Source: Phycisphaerales bacterium
Lineage (GTDB): Bacteria > Planctomycetota > Phycisphaerae > UBA1845 > UTPLA1
DNA length: 64,000 nt
NCBI GenBank assembly: GCA_022360095.1
Contig: JAKSDK010001037.1
Coordinates: forward strand, 186,001-250,000
Direction of reading: 5' to 3'
Positions 51,248-61,150 of the stretch are shown here, one piece after another (the stretch's first letter is position 1; each line of letters begins with the position of its first letter). Made by a program: the position numbers and the translations under genes. The notes beneath the pieces were generated by a model. That model searched no databases. It had not been told where the DNA came from and saw only the letters and a program-made list of their open reading frames with translations.

Positions 51248-52126
51248 ATGAATCGCACTTTCGGAATCATCGTGTCGCTGGTGTGGATTCTGTCCATGGC
51301 AGCTTTGATCCAGCGGGACGTCTTGCCTTTCTGGCGAGCTCAGGACCCGCCCAGCCAACCCATTCCGCCTGGAGAGTTTCAGGTTGCCATCCACGACGAG
51401 GCCGGCAACCGGTTGGGTACGACCTGGCTCGAGTCCATGCCCCTTTCCACGACCACCACGGTTCACAGCATGACACGGCTCGACGTCGGGGCCGTCACCA
51501 GAATACTGCCCATGTTTCGAGAGATGTTTCTGGACACGAAGTTGAACTATGACCAGGACGAGACGTTGTATGAGTTTTCCTTTCGGCTGGAAACGGGCAG
51601 TGTGGCTGCGACGGTCGAAGCGGTTCGCTATGAACAGGAATACGCCTGCAAGGCACAGATCGGCAACATTTCCAAGTCCATGTCGTTCTCTGGTGAGATG
51701 TCGAAATATCTTGGGGATTCACTGCGCCCGTTTACGCATCTCAAAGGGCTCCATGTCGGTCAAAACTGGCGGCTGCGATTGCTCGACCCGATCGCGTTGT
51801 TGAAAAGTCAGACCCTGGAATTTACAACGCAACTGGTCGAAGTGACGGAACGCGAGGTTATCGAGCATCTGGGCGAGCGCGTCGATTGCTACAAGATCAA
51901 GACCCATGGGACCGTAGCCTGGGCGGACGAATCAGGTCGTGTTCTTCGACAAGAGGTCCAGATCCCGTTTCTCGGGAAATGGATTCTGACGGACGAACCG
52001 TACGATGAGAAGGATCGTGCACGTGCCTGGCAACGCATGGGATCTCTTCGAGATGGGAGATTGTCCAGACAAAGCAAGCGAAGTCCGAACGTGTCAGACA
52101 TAGATAGGCATGGGCGCGATTCCTAG
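51248..52126 (+). CDS. exported protein of unknown function upstream of an ABC exporter
   Basis: 292 residues from ATG 51248. A hydrophobic N-terminal segment (FGIIVSLVWILSMAALI) acts as signal or anchor. The rest is beta-rich and resembles the N-terminal domain of the transglutaminase protein at 28654 in motif order: an initial 'G..LG..W', later HVGQNWRLRLLDP, LVEVTEREVIEHLGERVDCY and GRVLRQEVQIPFLGKWIL. It sits 24 bases upstream of an ATP-binding subunit and may be the accessory protein of the exporter. Function unknown. Confidence 0.65.
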   Translation: MNRTFGIIVSLVWILSMAALIQRDVLPFWRAQDPPSQPIPPGEFQVAIHDEAGNRLGTTWLESMPLSTTTTVHSMTRLDVGAVTRILPMFREMFLDTKLNYDQDETLYEFSFRLETGSVAATVEAVRYEQEYACKAQIGNISKSMSFSGEMSKYLGDSLRPFTHLKGLHVGQNWRLRLLDPIALLKSQTLEFTTQLVEVTEREVIEHLGERVDCYKIKTHGTVAWADESGRVLRQEVQIPFLGKWILTDEPYDEKDRARAWQRMGSLRDGRLSRQSKRSPNVSDIDRHGRDS

Positions 52127-52150
52127 GTCGATTTTGCGGATGCAAAGACA

Positions 52151-52906
52151 ATGTCATTAACCATTGAAAACGTGACGAAGTGCTATGGCCGTCTAAGGGC
52201 TGTGGACGACATTTCGCTGACAGCCGATGCGGGCGAGGTTTTCGCGTTCCTTGGCCCGAACGGTGCCGGTAAAACGACGACGATCAAGATGCTGACGGGC
52301 CTGCTCACGCCTGACAGCGGCACAATCACCGTTTGCGGACATCGAATGTCCACGGATGGTCAGGCTGCCAAGTCGAGGATGGCTTATGTTCCCGACCAGC
52401 CATTTTTGTATGGAAAACTGACGGCACGCGAGTTCATGACGCTTGTTTCTCAGATGTATTCGATCGATCCCGCGGTCGCGGAATCGCGGAGCCAGCATTA
52501 CATGGAGCGTCTGGCGGTGATGCCCTTCGCTGATCAGTTGGCCGAGGGATATTCCCATGGGATGAAGCAACGCGTCGTGTTGGCGGCTGCGCTGTTGCAC
52601 GATCCGCATGTGTTGGTTGTGGACGAGCCCATGGTCGGTCTTGATCCGCGAACGGTGCGCGCGGTCAAGGAGCTGTTCCGAGAGCTTGCCGATAATGGAC
52701 GAACCGTGTTTATGTCCACCCACACGCTGGACATCGCTGAAGCGATCTCCGACCGGATCAGCATCATCAACCAGGGACGGATCATTGCCCAGGGTACGCT
52801 GGCGGAATTGAAAGCCAAGGCGGCTCAGGAGCATCGATTGGAGGACATCTTCCTGGAATTGACGAATCCTGAGGAGCCGTCCGACGTGGTGGCGCTGGCC
52901 GGATAG
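52151..52906 (+). CDS. ABC transporter ATP-binding protein
   Basis: 251 residues. Walker A GPNGAGKTTTIKMLTGLL near residue 36, Q-loop YVPDQPF, signature EGYSHGMKQRVVLAAALL (variant of LSGGQ), Walker B VLVVDEPMVGLDPR and H-loop STHTLDIAE. It belongs to the exporter family that pairs with ABC-2-type permeases. The permease begins 35 bases downstream. Motif order and lengths are normal; substrate unknown. Confidence 0.95.
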   Translation: MSLTIENVTKCYGRLRAVDDISLTADAGEVFAFLGPNGAGKTTTIKMLTGLLTPDSGTITVCGHRMSTDGQAAKSRMAYVPDQPFLYGKLTAREFMTLVSQMYSIDPAVAESRSQHYMERLAVMPFADQLAEGYSHGMKQRVVLAAALLHDPHVLVVDEPMVGLDPRTVRAVKELFRELADNGRTVFMSTHTLDIAEAISDRISIINQGRIIAQGTLAELKAKAAQEHRLEDIFLELTNPEEPSDVVALAG

Positions 52907-52941
52907 CGCCCTCCATTTGCAACAAAGGCTCAATTTTTTTC

Positions 52942-54648
52942 ATGCAGACCAACCCCACGACAACCGAAGCGATCGCCCTTCCCGGTTTGACGCTGTTGAT
53001 CCGACTGAAACTGAGGTTGTTACGAAACAGGCTTCGGCAGCTCACGGATCAGAGCCCGTTGCAGTTGTTAATGGTCATCGTGTTCGTCGGGACCATCTGG
53101 GGCGGTTTGTACGTGATCTTTGATCACGTGTTCGTTTATCTTCGCAGATTCGAATACGAGGCGATCATCGCGATCCCCTATGTTTTTCATGTCTTTTTCC
53201 TTGCGATGACGCTCTTGCTGGCCTTTTCGACGGCGGTTTTGGTTTATGGCGCTCTTTTCGCGCGCGAAGAGCCCGCTTTCTTGCTCTCGGCGCCGAACGA
53301 GCCGCGTAACGTCGTCGCGATTATGTACATCGAATCGTTGTTTTTTTCGAGCTGGTCGCTCGTTCTGCTGGGCCTCCCGTTGATGCTGGCCATCGGTCAG
53401 GTTCAGGGGCTGCCTTGGCACTTTTACCCTATTTTTATGATTGCGTTTCTGGGATTTGTGCCGATTCCGGGGGCTTTCGGCCTGATGGCTGCTTTGGCCG
53501 TGGCGCTCTATCTGCCTCGGCTGGCCAAACGGAGCGTGTTCTACGGCACGTGTGTGATTTTGGCTCTTGTCATAATCTGGTGGGGCCGGATTTGGGCGAT
53601 CTCCAGCACGACGGCCACGACCCAATGGCTCAACAAGATCCTGGGAGAACTTCAATATCTTAAGGCGGCCTTGTTGCCATCGAGTTGGGTGTCCAAGGCC
53701 ATTCAGTTTTCCATCGAAGACAAGCCGTCCGATGCCACGTTCTATCTTTGTATTACGGTCTGCACCGCGATGTTTCTGAGTTGGTGGGCGACAATGATTG
53801 TTTCGCGGAAACTCCTGCCTGCCTTTGGCCGGGCGCAGGCCGCGCCAAACAAGATGCGCCGCTACAGCGGTTGGGCCTCTCAATGGCTGACGCGCATCGC
53901 ATTCTTTTATTTGCCGTTGAAGATGCGAGTGCTGATTCTGAAAGACCTCCGCAACTTCTTTCGAGATCCGATTCAGTGGTCGCAACTCGCCATTCTTTTC
54001 GGATTACTGTCTCTGTATCTCTTTTATCTGCCGAGAAGCCGTCCCGACGGATTCAGTATGCAGTGGAAAGCCTTGATCTGTTTCTTGAACTACGGCGCCA
54101 TCACACTGATTCTCTCGACGTTCACAAGCCGGTTCGTCTTCCCGATGATCTCGATGGAAGGGCAGCAGAGCTGGTTGGTGGGCTTGTGGCCGATGTCACG
54201 GTCGAAAGTGATCTGGGCGAAGTTTCTTTTCGCATTGACCGTCACGGCCACGGCCGCGTTGAGCGTTTCGTACCTTTCGATTCGCGCCCTGGAACTGCCT
54301 CCCGTCCTTGCTGCAATGCAGGCCAGCGCAACCTTTGCCACGTGTCTGGGCCTGTGCGGGCTGGCCATTGGTTTGGGGGCGAAGCTGCCGAACTACGATG
54401 AGCCCAATGCCAGCCGGATCGCCTCGGGATTGGGCGGGACCGTGAATCTGATCGCCTCGGTGGCCCTTGTGGCAATGAGCGTGGCTTTGTTTGGGGCAAT
54501 CTGCTGGTACTTGGTTCAATCGGGGCGCTTGGACCGTTTGACGGTCAATGCCGCGGCGGCCTTTGTGTTGTTGATCTGCCTTAGTCTGCTGACGATGACG
54601 GCGGCCATCAACGTGGGCATTCGGCAATTCAGGAAACAGCAATTCTAA
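52942..54648 (+). CDS. ABC exporter permease
   Basis: 568 residues with about twelve to fourteen hydrophobic segments and few soluble loops. The first cytoplasmic part (LRLLRNRLRQLTDQ) and the later LKMRVLILKDLRNFFRDPIQ are typical of the paired permease of ATP-binding subunits in planctomycetes and related phyla, where each half carries an 'R.LLR.R' or 'K.LR.F.RD..Q' motif. The start has no clear ribosome site but follows the ATPase by 35 bases. Together with the preceding genes it forms a three-gene transport operon. Confidence 0.85.
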   Translation: MQTNPTTTEAIALPGLTLLIRLKLRLLRNRLRQLTDQSPLQLLMVIVFVGTIWGGLYVIFDHVFVYLRRFEYEAIIAIPYVFHVFFLAMTLLLAFSTAVLVYGALFAREEPAFLLSAPNEPRNVVAIMYIESLFFSSWSLVLLGLPLMLAIGQVQGLPWHFYPIFMIAFLGFVPIPGAFGLMAALAVALYLPRLAKRSVFYGTCVILALVIIWWGRIWAISSTTATTQWLNKILGELQYLKAALLPSSWVSKAIQFSIEDKPSDATFYLCITVCTAMFLSWWATMIVSRKLLPAFGRAQAAPNKMRRYSGWASQWLTRIAFFYLPLKMRVLILKDLRNFFRDPIQWSQLAILFGLLSLYLFYLPRSRPDGFSMQWKALICFLNYGAITLILSTFTSRFVFPMISMEGQQSWLVGLWPMSRSKVIWAKFLFALTVTATAALSVSYLSIRALELPPVLAAMQASATFATCLGLCGLAIGLGAKLPNYDEPNASRIASGLGGTVNLIASVALVAMSVALFGAICWYLVQSGRLDRLTVNAAAAFVLLICLSLLTMTAAINVGIRQFRKQQF

Positions 54649-54673
54649 GCAATTTGCGCGACTTGATGCCTTA

Positions 54674-57600
54674 CTAAGGATTGTCGAGGACCAGTTCGAC
54701 GAAGGCGTCGGCATCCTCGGCGTCCAGCGATCCGTCCCAATTGACATCCGCCACGAAGCGCTCCCGAAGCCCCGCTTCGGAGCCTGTGAGCACTTCGATG
54801 TAGGGTTGAATGTCTCGTCCGTCCACGATTCCGTTTCCGTCCATGTCACCGAGGTTCCCCGGCGCCGGCGGTTGAGCCGAAAGATCACCGACGAAATCGC
54901 GATAGCAGAGGAGCCAGTGCTGATAATCGACGAGCGTTACGATCCGATCATCGTCGTAATCGGCACAGGCTTCGAATCCCAGTGCTCCTCCGCTCAGGGC
55001 AAACGTGTCCAGCAGGATCGTGAAGTCGTCCCCGTCCACATCGCCATCCTCGTCGAGATCGCCACATAACTCGCATTCATCGGGGATGCCGTTGTCGTTG
55101 CAGTCGTTTTGTTGATTAGTCATGTATTCGACGACGACTTCGATGAAGGACGGAGGGGTGCAGAGGTTCGGGTCCACTTCCGGCGTCGGTGTCATTGTGA
55201 TCAGCGCAATGCCCTCGGCGGTGGCGACATTGAACGTCTCGGAGTCGATGAAGCGTTGGTCTACATTCGGTACTTCGGGACAGGTGTCGGCATCCACCCT
55301 TAGGAAGATGTTACCCAATGAGATGCCATTGATATCAACAAGGATACGTTTGAAAGAGAAATTCAAATCTGCGCTGGCGGTGAACGACAACGTAACGAAC
55401 GTGCCCGCCAACGCTTTGGGAGGCGCCAGCACCGCGAAGGACTGTGGCGAGCCCGCGCCGATGGGGGAGAGGGGCCCTGATCCGGAGGAAAAGACACCAA
55501 TCAAATCACATGTATCCGGGATGCCGTTGTTATCGCAGTCCGAGCTGATCCGGCCGTTTTCGTCTGGGTCTGTTGGATCGATATCGCATCCATCCGGAAC
55601 GCCGTTTCTGTTGCAGTCCGGTCTCGTGCCTGGAATAAAAGCCATGCCCCTAATATTGGGGGCTCCCAACGGTCCGATCATCGTGGCGACGCCAGTTGTA
55701 GTGTTGATCGTGTGCAGTAGTCCGGAGGATGATCCGTAGAGTGTGTTCGTATCGGTGTCGAACGCCAGGCCGGAGATGCCGATTCCCATGGATCCGATGG
55801 GCTCGGGTGTACCCGTGGTCGTATCAATGGTGAGAAATAGGCTTCCGTCTGTTCCATACAGGGTGTTTGTATTCGGATCGAACGCCAGGCTTGCAATGGT
55901 CAAAGAGCCCAGTGACCCGATTCCTCGGCCTGCCCCTGTGGTCGGGTTGATTTTGATCAATTGGCGGGGGAATAGCGCTGTTCCGTAGAGTGTGTTCGTG
56001 TTGGGATCGAACGCCAAGCCTTGGACGAAGGAGAATCCCAAGGGGCCAATCGCGGTACCTACTCCGGTGGCCAGGTCAATCGAGAGCAATTGGTGTGTCT
56101 CGAAATCCGTTCCATAGAGTGTGTCCGTATTGGGATCGAACGCCAAACCCTGGACGTCGGGAAACCCGAGTGCCCCGACCGCCGGAGAGTCTCCGGTATT
56201 GGGATCAATCGTAAGCAATTTGCCGGCAATGAGGTCCGCTCCGTAGAGCGTGTTTGTATTGGAATCGAATGCCAGGCCGTAAATCGTGGCAAAATCCAGC
56301 AGTGCAAGAGAGATGGCTGTTCCCGTCACCGAGTTGATCGTGAGCAACCGGTTGTTGCTTGTTGTTCCATAAAGTGTGTCCGTATTGGGGTCGAAAGTTA
56401 GGCCAATAACGACGGCAAAACCGAATGTACCCACCGCCGTGGCTTCACCGGTGGTCGGATCGATCGTGAGTAACTGGCTGCCACTGCTTCCGTAGAGTGT
56501 GTTCGTGTTGGGGTCGAACGCCAAACCAACGACATTAGCTCCGAATGGTCCAACCACCGTCGTTATGCCAGTGGTCGGATCGATGGTAAGTAATTGTTCT
56601 CCGCTGCTTCCGTAGAGTGTGTTTGTGTTGGGGTCGAAGGTCAGGTCTACAACGAAGTCCAATCCAAGGGGCGCGATCGCCGTGGCCGCACCGGTGGTCA
56701 GGTCGAATGTGAGCAATTGTCCGGTATTGACATCGGCGCCGTATAAGGTGTTCGTATTCGGATCGAACGCCAGGGCAAACACGCCGTCAAATCCTATGAA
56801 ACCCTCATCGGACACCGCGACGGTGTTTCCGGTATCGGGGTCTATGCGAAAATAGAAATCGGGATTCGTGCCGACCACTCTGGAAACGTCGATGGCATCA
56901 TCGACGCCGTTGCAATTACAATCGGCCTCACACTCATCGGGAATGCCGTTGTTACCACAGTCCGGGCTCGCCAGCCCGTCCCCGTCCGGATCGGTCGGGT
57001 CGACATCGCAGTCGTCCGGCACACCGTTGTTGTTACAGTCAGCCTCACACTCATCGGGAATGCCGTTGTTGTTGCAATCCAGGCTGACCGGGCCGTTTCC
57101 GTCCGGGTCGGTCGGGTCGACGTCACAGCTGTCCGGCACACCGTTATTGTTACAGTCAGCCTCACACTCATCGGGAATGCCGTTGTTGTTGCAATCCAGA
57201 CTGACCAGGCCGTTTCCGTCCGGGTCGGTCGGGTCGACATCACAGTTGTCCGGAGTGCCGTTGATGTTGCAGTCCGGATTGGTGCCTGGGATAAATGCCA
57301 GCCCCTCGATAATAAGAAACCTCAACGGTCCGATGACTGTGGTTGCTGCCGTGGTCGGATCGATCGCCAGCAATTCTTCAGTATCACCGTCCGTTCCGTA
57401 CATTGTGTTTGAATTGGGATCGAACGCCAGGCCTCGGACATTGAAAATCTGCATCGGCCCGACCGCCGTTCCCGCCCCCGTGGCCGGGTCGATCGTCAGC
57501 AATCGGCCGGTGGATGTGTCAGCTCCGTACAGCGTGTTTGTATTGGGATCAAACGCCAACCCTGCGACGTCGGCAAACCCCAACGGCCCGACGACCGTCC

Positions 57601-59359
57601 CTGCTCCCGTGGTTGGGTCGATGGTGAGTAATTGGTCGTTGGATGTTTCCGTTCCGTAGAGCGTGTTCGTGTTGGGATCAAACGCCAAGCCCTGGACAAA
57701 AGAAGACCCCAATCGTCCGATCGCTTTACCTTCTCCCGTGTTGAGGTCGATCGTAAGCAGTTGGTTGAAATCACCATCCGTTCCATACAGTGTGTTCGAA
57801 TTGGGATCGAACGCCAGGCCACGGATGTCGGGAAATCCCAATGCCCCGACGACGGCCCCTAATCCCGTGGCCGGGTCGATGATGAGCAATTGGTCGGTGC
57901 TGAGGTCTACTCCGTACAGTGTGTTCGTATTGGGATCGAACGCCAGACTCCAGACGCCAAGAAATCCCGACCCGACGGCCGTGCCCGCGCCCGTGGCTGG
58001 GTCGATCGTGAATAATTGCTCGGTCGCATTGTTGCCGCCGTCCACACCATAAAGGGTGTTGGTGTTGGAATCGAACGTTAGACCCGTGACTGCAGAAAAG
58101 CCCAAGGGTCCAACCGCTGTGGCCATCCCCGTGACCGGGTTGATGGTGAGCAATTGGTCCGTATCATCGTCCGCTCCATACAGCGTGTCGGTATTGGGAT
58201 CGAATGCCAAGCCTTGAACATCAAAAACTCCCAATGGCCCGACCGCCGTCGCCGTCCCTGTGGTTGGGTCGATGGTGAGCAATTGGCCGGTATCGTTATC
58301 CGTGCCGTACAGGGTGTCTGTGTTGGGATCGAACGCCAAGCCTCCGATGTCGGAGAATCCTGACATCCCGACGCAGGTACCTTGCCCCGTGGCAGGGTCT
58401 ATTGTGATTAGTCGATCGGTCCCGTGGCCAATCGTGTCGATTCCATAGAGCGTGCTTGTATTGGGATCGAACGCCAAGCCTGTGACGAAGCTAAACCCCA
58501 AGACTCCGACGACTTCTACGACGGCCCCCGTGACCGGGTCAATCGTGAGCAATTGTCTGGCGATTGAGTGCATTCCGAATAGTGTGTTTGTATTGGGATC
58601 AAACACCAGGCCGCCGATGAAGTTAGAACCCAACGTTGTGGTCGGTGTGGCTGCCCCCGTCGTTTGGTCGATGGTGAACAATTGGTCGTTGAGCCCGTCG
58701 ACTCCATAAAGCGTGTTCGTATTGGGATCAAAAGCAATGCTCAAGACGAAATCAAGCCCTAACGAACCGATCGGCGCGGCTGCTCCCGTGACCGGATTGA
58801 TCCTGAACAATTGGTTGGTGTCTGAGTCCGTTCCGTAGAGCGTGTTGGTATTGCGATCGAATGTCAGTCCTGTCATGAAATCAAAACCCAACGGTCCGAT
58901 CGTCGTGCCTACTCCCGTAGTCGGGTCAATCGTAAGCAATTGGTCTGTTTCGGTGTCCGTCCCGTAAAGTGTGTTTGTGTTGGGGTCGAACGCCAGACCT
59001 CGGACGTTTAGAAAACCGATGGGGCCGACCGCCGTGCCCATTCCCGTGGTTAGGTCAATCGTGAGAAGTTGGCCGGGTCCGGCGGAATCAAGGCCCGCTG
59101 CATACATTGTGTTTGTGTTGGAATCAAACGCCAGGCCGGTAACGAAACCAAATCTTCCAAGGCCCAGACCGGACACGGACGCCGCCGTGGCTGTCGTCGG
59201 ATCTATTCTCAGGTAGAAATCCGGATTTACACCGACGAGATTGCGTACATCGAGGGCATCGTCGATGCCGTTGTTGTTGCAATCGGCCGCGGGTGCGGAT
59301 GTCGGCAATAGGGCAAGGAGTGTTAAAACGACGATACGCAGGAACGAACGGTCAAGCAT
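54674..59359 (-). CDS. giant secreted repeat protein with propeller blades, TSP3-like spacers and dockerin-like end
   Basis: 1561 residues from ATG 59359, preceded by GGAG. Signal peptide SFLRIVVLTLLALLPTSAPA. Two blocks of about 43-residue repeats (14 and 9 units; consensus 'GLAFDPNTNTLYGTD....LLTIDPTTGxxTxVGPLGF') form propeller-like blades. Between and after them lie calcium-binding spacers DCNNNGIPDECEADCNNNG, and the C-terminus has LCGDLDEDGDVDGDDFTILL and LGDMDGNGIVDGRDIQPYIE, dockerin-like EF-hand loops. No enzyme domain seen. It is probably exported to the outer surface. The gene stands alone, divergent from alr. Confidence 0.9.
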   Translation of the reverse strand: MLDRSFLRIVVLTLLALLPTSAPAADCNNNGIDDALDVRNLVGVNPDFYLRIDPTTATAASVSGLGLGRFGFVTGLAFDSNTNTMYAAGLDSAGPGQLLTIDLTTGMGTAVGPIGFLNVRGLAFDPNTNTLYGTDTETDQLLTIDPTTGVGTTIGPLGFDFMTGLTFDRNTNTLYGTDSDTNQLFRINPVTGAAAPIGSLGLDFVLSIAFDPNTNTLYGVDGLNDQLFTIDQTTGAATPTTTLGSNFIGGLVFDPNTNTLFGMHSIARQLLTIDPVTGAVVEVVGVLGFSFVTGLAFDPNTSTLYGIDTIGHGTDRLITIDPATGQGTCVGMSGFSDIGGLAFDPNTDTLYGTDNDTGQLLTIDPTTGTATAVGPLGVFDVQGLAFDPNTDTLYGADDDTDQLLTINPVTGMATAVGPLGFSAVTGLTFDSNTNTLYGVDGGNNATEQLFTIDPATGAGTAVGSGFLGVWSLAFDPNTNTLYGVDLSTDQLLIIDPATGLGAVVGALGFPDIRGLAFDPNSNTLYGTDGDFNQLLTIDLNTGEGKAIGRLGSSFVQGLAFDPNTNTLYGTETSNDQLLTIDPTTGAGTVVGPLGFADVAGLAFDPNTNTLYGADTSTGRLLTIDPATGAGTAVGPMQIFNVRGLAFDPNSNTMYGTDGDTEELLAIDPTTAATTVIGPLRFLIIEGLAFIPGTNPDCNINGTPDNCDVDPTDPDGNGLVSLDCNNNGIPDECEADCNNNGVPDSCDVDPTDPDGNGPVSLDCNNNGIPDECEADCNNNGVPDDCDVDPTDPDGDGLASPDCGNNGIPDECEADCNCNGVDDAIDVSRVVGTNPDFYFRIDPDTGNTVAVSDEGFIGFDGVFALAFDPNTNTLYGADVNTGQLLTFDLTTGAATAIAPLGLDFVVDLTFDPNTNTLYGSSGEQLLTIDPTTGITTVVGPFGANVVGLAFDPNTNTLYGSSGSQLLTIDPTTGEATAVGTFGFAVVIGLTFDPNTDTLYGTTSNNRLLTINSVTGTAISLALLDFATIYGLAFDSNTNTLYGADLIAGKLLTIDPNTGDSPAVGALGFPDVQGLAFDPNTDTLYGTDFETHQLLSIDLATGVGTAIGPLGFSFVQGLAFDPNTNTLYGTALFPRQLIKINPTTGAGRGIGSLGSLTIASLAFDPNTNTLYGTDGSLFLTIDTTTGTPEPIGSMGIGISGLAFDTDTNTLYGSSSGLLHTINTTTGVATMIGPLGAPNIRGMAFIPGTRPDCNRNGVPDGCDIDPTDPDENGRISSDCDNNGIPDTCDLIGVFSSGSGPLSPIGAGSPQSFAVLAPPKALAGTFVTLSFTASADLNFSFKRILVDINGISLGNIFLRVDADTCPEVPNVDQRFIDSETFNVATAEGIALITMTPTPEVDPNLCTPPSFIEVVVEYMTNQQNDCNDNGIPDECELCGDLDEDGDVDGDDFTILLDTFALSGGALGFEACADYDDDRIVTLVDYQHWLLCYRDFVGDLSAQPPAPGNLGDMDGNGIVDGRDIQPYIEVLTGSEAGLRERFVADVNWDGSLDAEDADAFVELVLDNP
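55650..56800 (-). repeat. second block of coding 43-residue repeats (9 units)
   Basis: Nine tandem units of about 125-130 bases within the large secreted-protein gene, each with a variant of 'LAFDPNTNTLYG' and 'LLTIDPTTG'. Units are more diverged than in the first block. Boundaries are approximate. Confidence 0.75.
56890..57290 (-). repeat. tandem TSP3-like calcium-spacer repeats
   Basis: Three to four near-identical coding units of about 120 bases, each encoding a 'DCNNNGIPDECEADCNNNG' loop with 'DVDPTDPDGNG'. Nucleotide identity between units is high enough to invite recombination. Boundaries are approximate. Confidence 0.75.
57310..59150 (-). repeat. first block of coding 43-residue repeats (14 units)
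   Basis: Fourteen tandem units of about 129 bases in the large secreted-protein gene. Most carry 'GLAFDPNTNTLYGTD' and 'QLLTIDPTTG'. This is coding repetition, not a CRISPR. Boundaries are approximate. Confidence 0.8.
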
Positions 59360-59753
59360 GAATTCAGCTCCGATTCCGTGTACTCGTATCGATCCCGTTG
59401 CATCCTGATGGATGTCCACGATCGACCGGCGTCGAATGGTAAGAATCCCTTGACGACGGAAATGAGACGAGGGCCCGAAAATCTCTAATCCGTCGAAATC
59501 TATGACTCGTCAGGCAACTTATTTACGAATTCTGCATCCCCCGTTTGATGCAAAGACCATCTCCCCGTGTCAGCCACACCATTAATTATCACGAAACCCC
59601 AAGAGTCCGTCAAGATTTGGGCGAGGTGCTTGCGTATTGAGTGGTTGGCGAGGAGGCTGGAAATCATCTTGTGAAATCCGTTTTTGCACTTTCCTTTTGC
59701 TTTCGGACGATGCATAACATAGGGGCGACATGGATGGACAAGAGGTGTGTAGG
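59360..59753. other. 394-base divergent spacer, no gene found
   Basis: Lies between the start of the secreted repeat protein and alr. Promoters for both must be here but no consensus boxes could be placed. A minus-strand frame of about 70 codons (59500-59715) crosses it without ribosome site or plausible composition. No RNA gene or repeat was noticed. Confidence 0.5.
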
Positions 59754-60926
59754 ATGCGATCAGACCTCATCGCTCAAATCAATACGGATAATCTCATTCA
59801 CAACTACAAGGCCCTGCGCGCCTGTTGTCATTCAGACGTGAAGTTCTGTGCGCCGCTCAAGGGAGACGCCTACGGACATGGGATCAGCCTGGTAGCACCG
59901 GTTTTACAGGAAGCCGGAGCGGACTACGCAGCCGTTGCCACGATTGGGGAGGCGGTCGAATTGCGGAAACTGGACTGGAAACCGCCGATTTTGGTGATGG
60001 GCAACGTGCTCGCGGTTTCCGATCCCAGGGAACGTCGTGAAAGAATCGAGGCGGTTGTCGAACATGATCTTGCTCTGACCATCATGGATGAGACGACGGT
60101 TTTGCACCTGGTGCGTGCGGAACCACGGCGCCGCATTGCCGTGCACGTCATGCTCGATTCAGGAATGGGAAGAATGGGGACGATGCCGGATGCGGTCGAG
60201 GGTTTGGTTCGATCGGTCCAACGGGCGTCCTGTTTGCGTTTGGTCGGATTTTATTCTCACTTCGCCACGGCGGACTTCGCGAATCGAGATACGGCAAATC
60301 GACAACTGGCGACCTTCAACCGAGTGTCAAGTGAACTTGGCGAGCTTTTGCCTGCGCGCACGGTGCGGCATTTGGCCAACAGTGCGGCGACGATCACGCT
60401 CCCCCAGGCGCACATGGACATGGTTCGGCCTGGACTGGCCCTCTACGGCTACCATCCTGCCGTGCACATGCGGAATCTTATCGATTTACGGCCCGCTCTT
60501 AGGTTGGTTTCCCATCTCACGCTCGTCAAAGAGGTGCCCGCCGGGCACTGTGTTGGATATGGCCGGACTTTTACCACGAAACGGCCCACTCGTCTGGGGA
60601 TCATCCCGGTCGGCTACTTCGACGGCTTTTTGCGAAGGCTTTCCAATTCCGCTTGGGTGGGTACGCCTGAGGGGGATGCCCCCTTGATCGGCCGTGTGAG
60701 CATGGATCAGATTATCGTTGATCTTACGGACCTGCCTCCAATGCCGTCCGGGACGGAGGTGATTCTGATCGATGATCGACCGGGCCGTTCAAATTCCGTG
60801 GCCGCGATTGCCGAATGCCTTGAGACCATCCCCTATGAGGTCACTGGACTGCTCGGGTCTCGAATTCAGCGTGTGGTCGTGGGCAGTTATTGCCCTCAAT
60901 TCTCTCTCCGGGCCACTCACAGCTAA
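59754..60926 (+). CDS. alr: alanine racemase
   Basis: 390 residues from ATG 59754, preceded by AAGAGGTG; an upstream in-frame ATG at 59730 is an alternative. Pyridoxal-phosphate lysine in CAPLKGDAYGHGISL near residue 34 (most Alr have KANAYGHG, so Gly-Asp replaces Ala-Asn), HVMLDSGMGRMG, catalytic-base Tyr in CVGYGRTFTTKRPTRLGIIP, and C-terminal GRVSMDQIIVDLTDLP. It makes D-alanine for peptidoglycan. The gene is alone. Family clear; the motif variant is worth noting. Confidence 0.95.
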   Translation: MRSDLIAQINTDNLIHNYKALRACCHSDVKFCAPLKGDAYGHGISLVAPVLQEAGADYAAVATIGEAVELRKLDWKPPILVMGNVLAVSDPRERRERIEAVVEHDLALTIMDETTVLHLVRAEPRRRIAVHVMLDSGMGRMGTMPDAVEGLVRSVQRASCLRLVGFYSHFATADFANRDTANRQLATFNRVSSELGELLPARTVRHLANSAATITLPQAHMDMVRPGLALYGYHPAVHMRNLIDLRPALRLVSHLTLVKEVPAGHCVGYGRTFTTKRPTRLGIIPVGYFDGFLRRLSNSAWVGTPEGDAPLIGRVSMDQIIVDLTDLPPMPSGTEVILIDDRPGRSNSVAAIAECLETIPYEVTGLLGSRIQRVVVGSYCPQFSLRATHS

Positions 60927-61150
60927 ACCGCAACTAGGTAGCGGACCGATGTGTAACACAGCGTAGAAAGTCCCCATATTTACGCGAAGAAACGGACATT
61001 GCATCGATAAAAGGCGGTCCGGGACAGGGGTATCGTATATTAGTCCTCAGATGGACCGGGTCTCACAGCTTCGAGTCGTGGGATCGGACCCGGGCGCCAG
61101 GCCCAATTTCGCCGGCTCACGAGGAGCCAGATACAGTGAAGGAGAAAGTG

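Noticed and set aside
53068-54888. long antisense frames opposite the ABC permease
   Set aside because: Arg/His/Gln-rich composition typical of shadow frames opposite GC-rich membrane genes.
54700-59300. regular repeats resembling a CRISPR array
   Set aside because: Unit is a multiple of three, repeats are in one open frame and encode a known blade pattern; there are no unique spacers.
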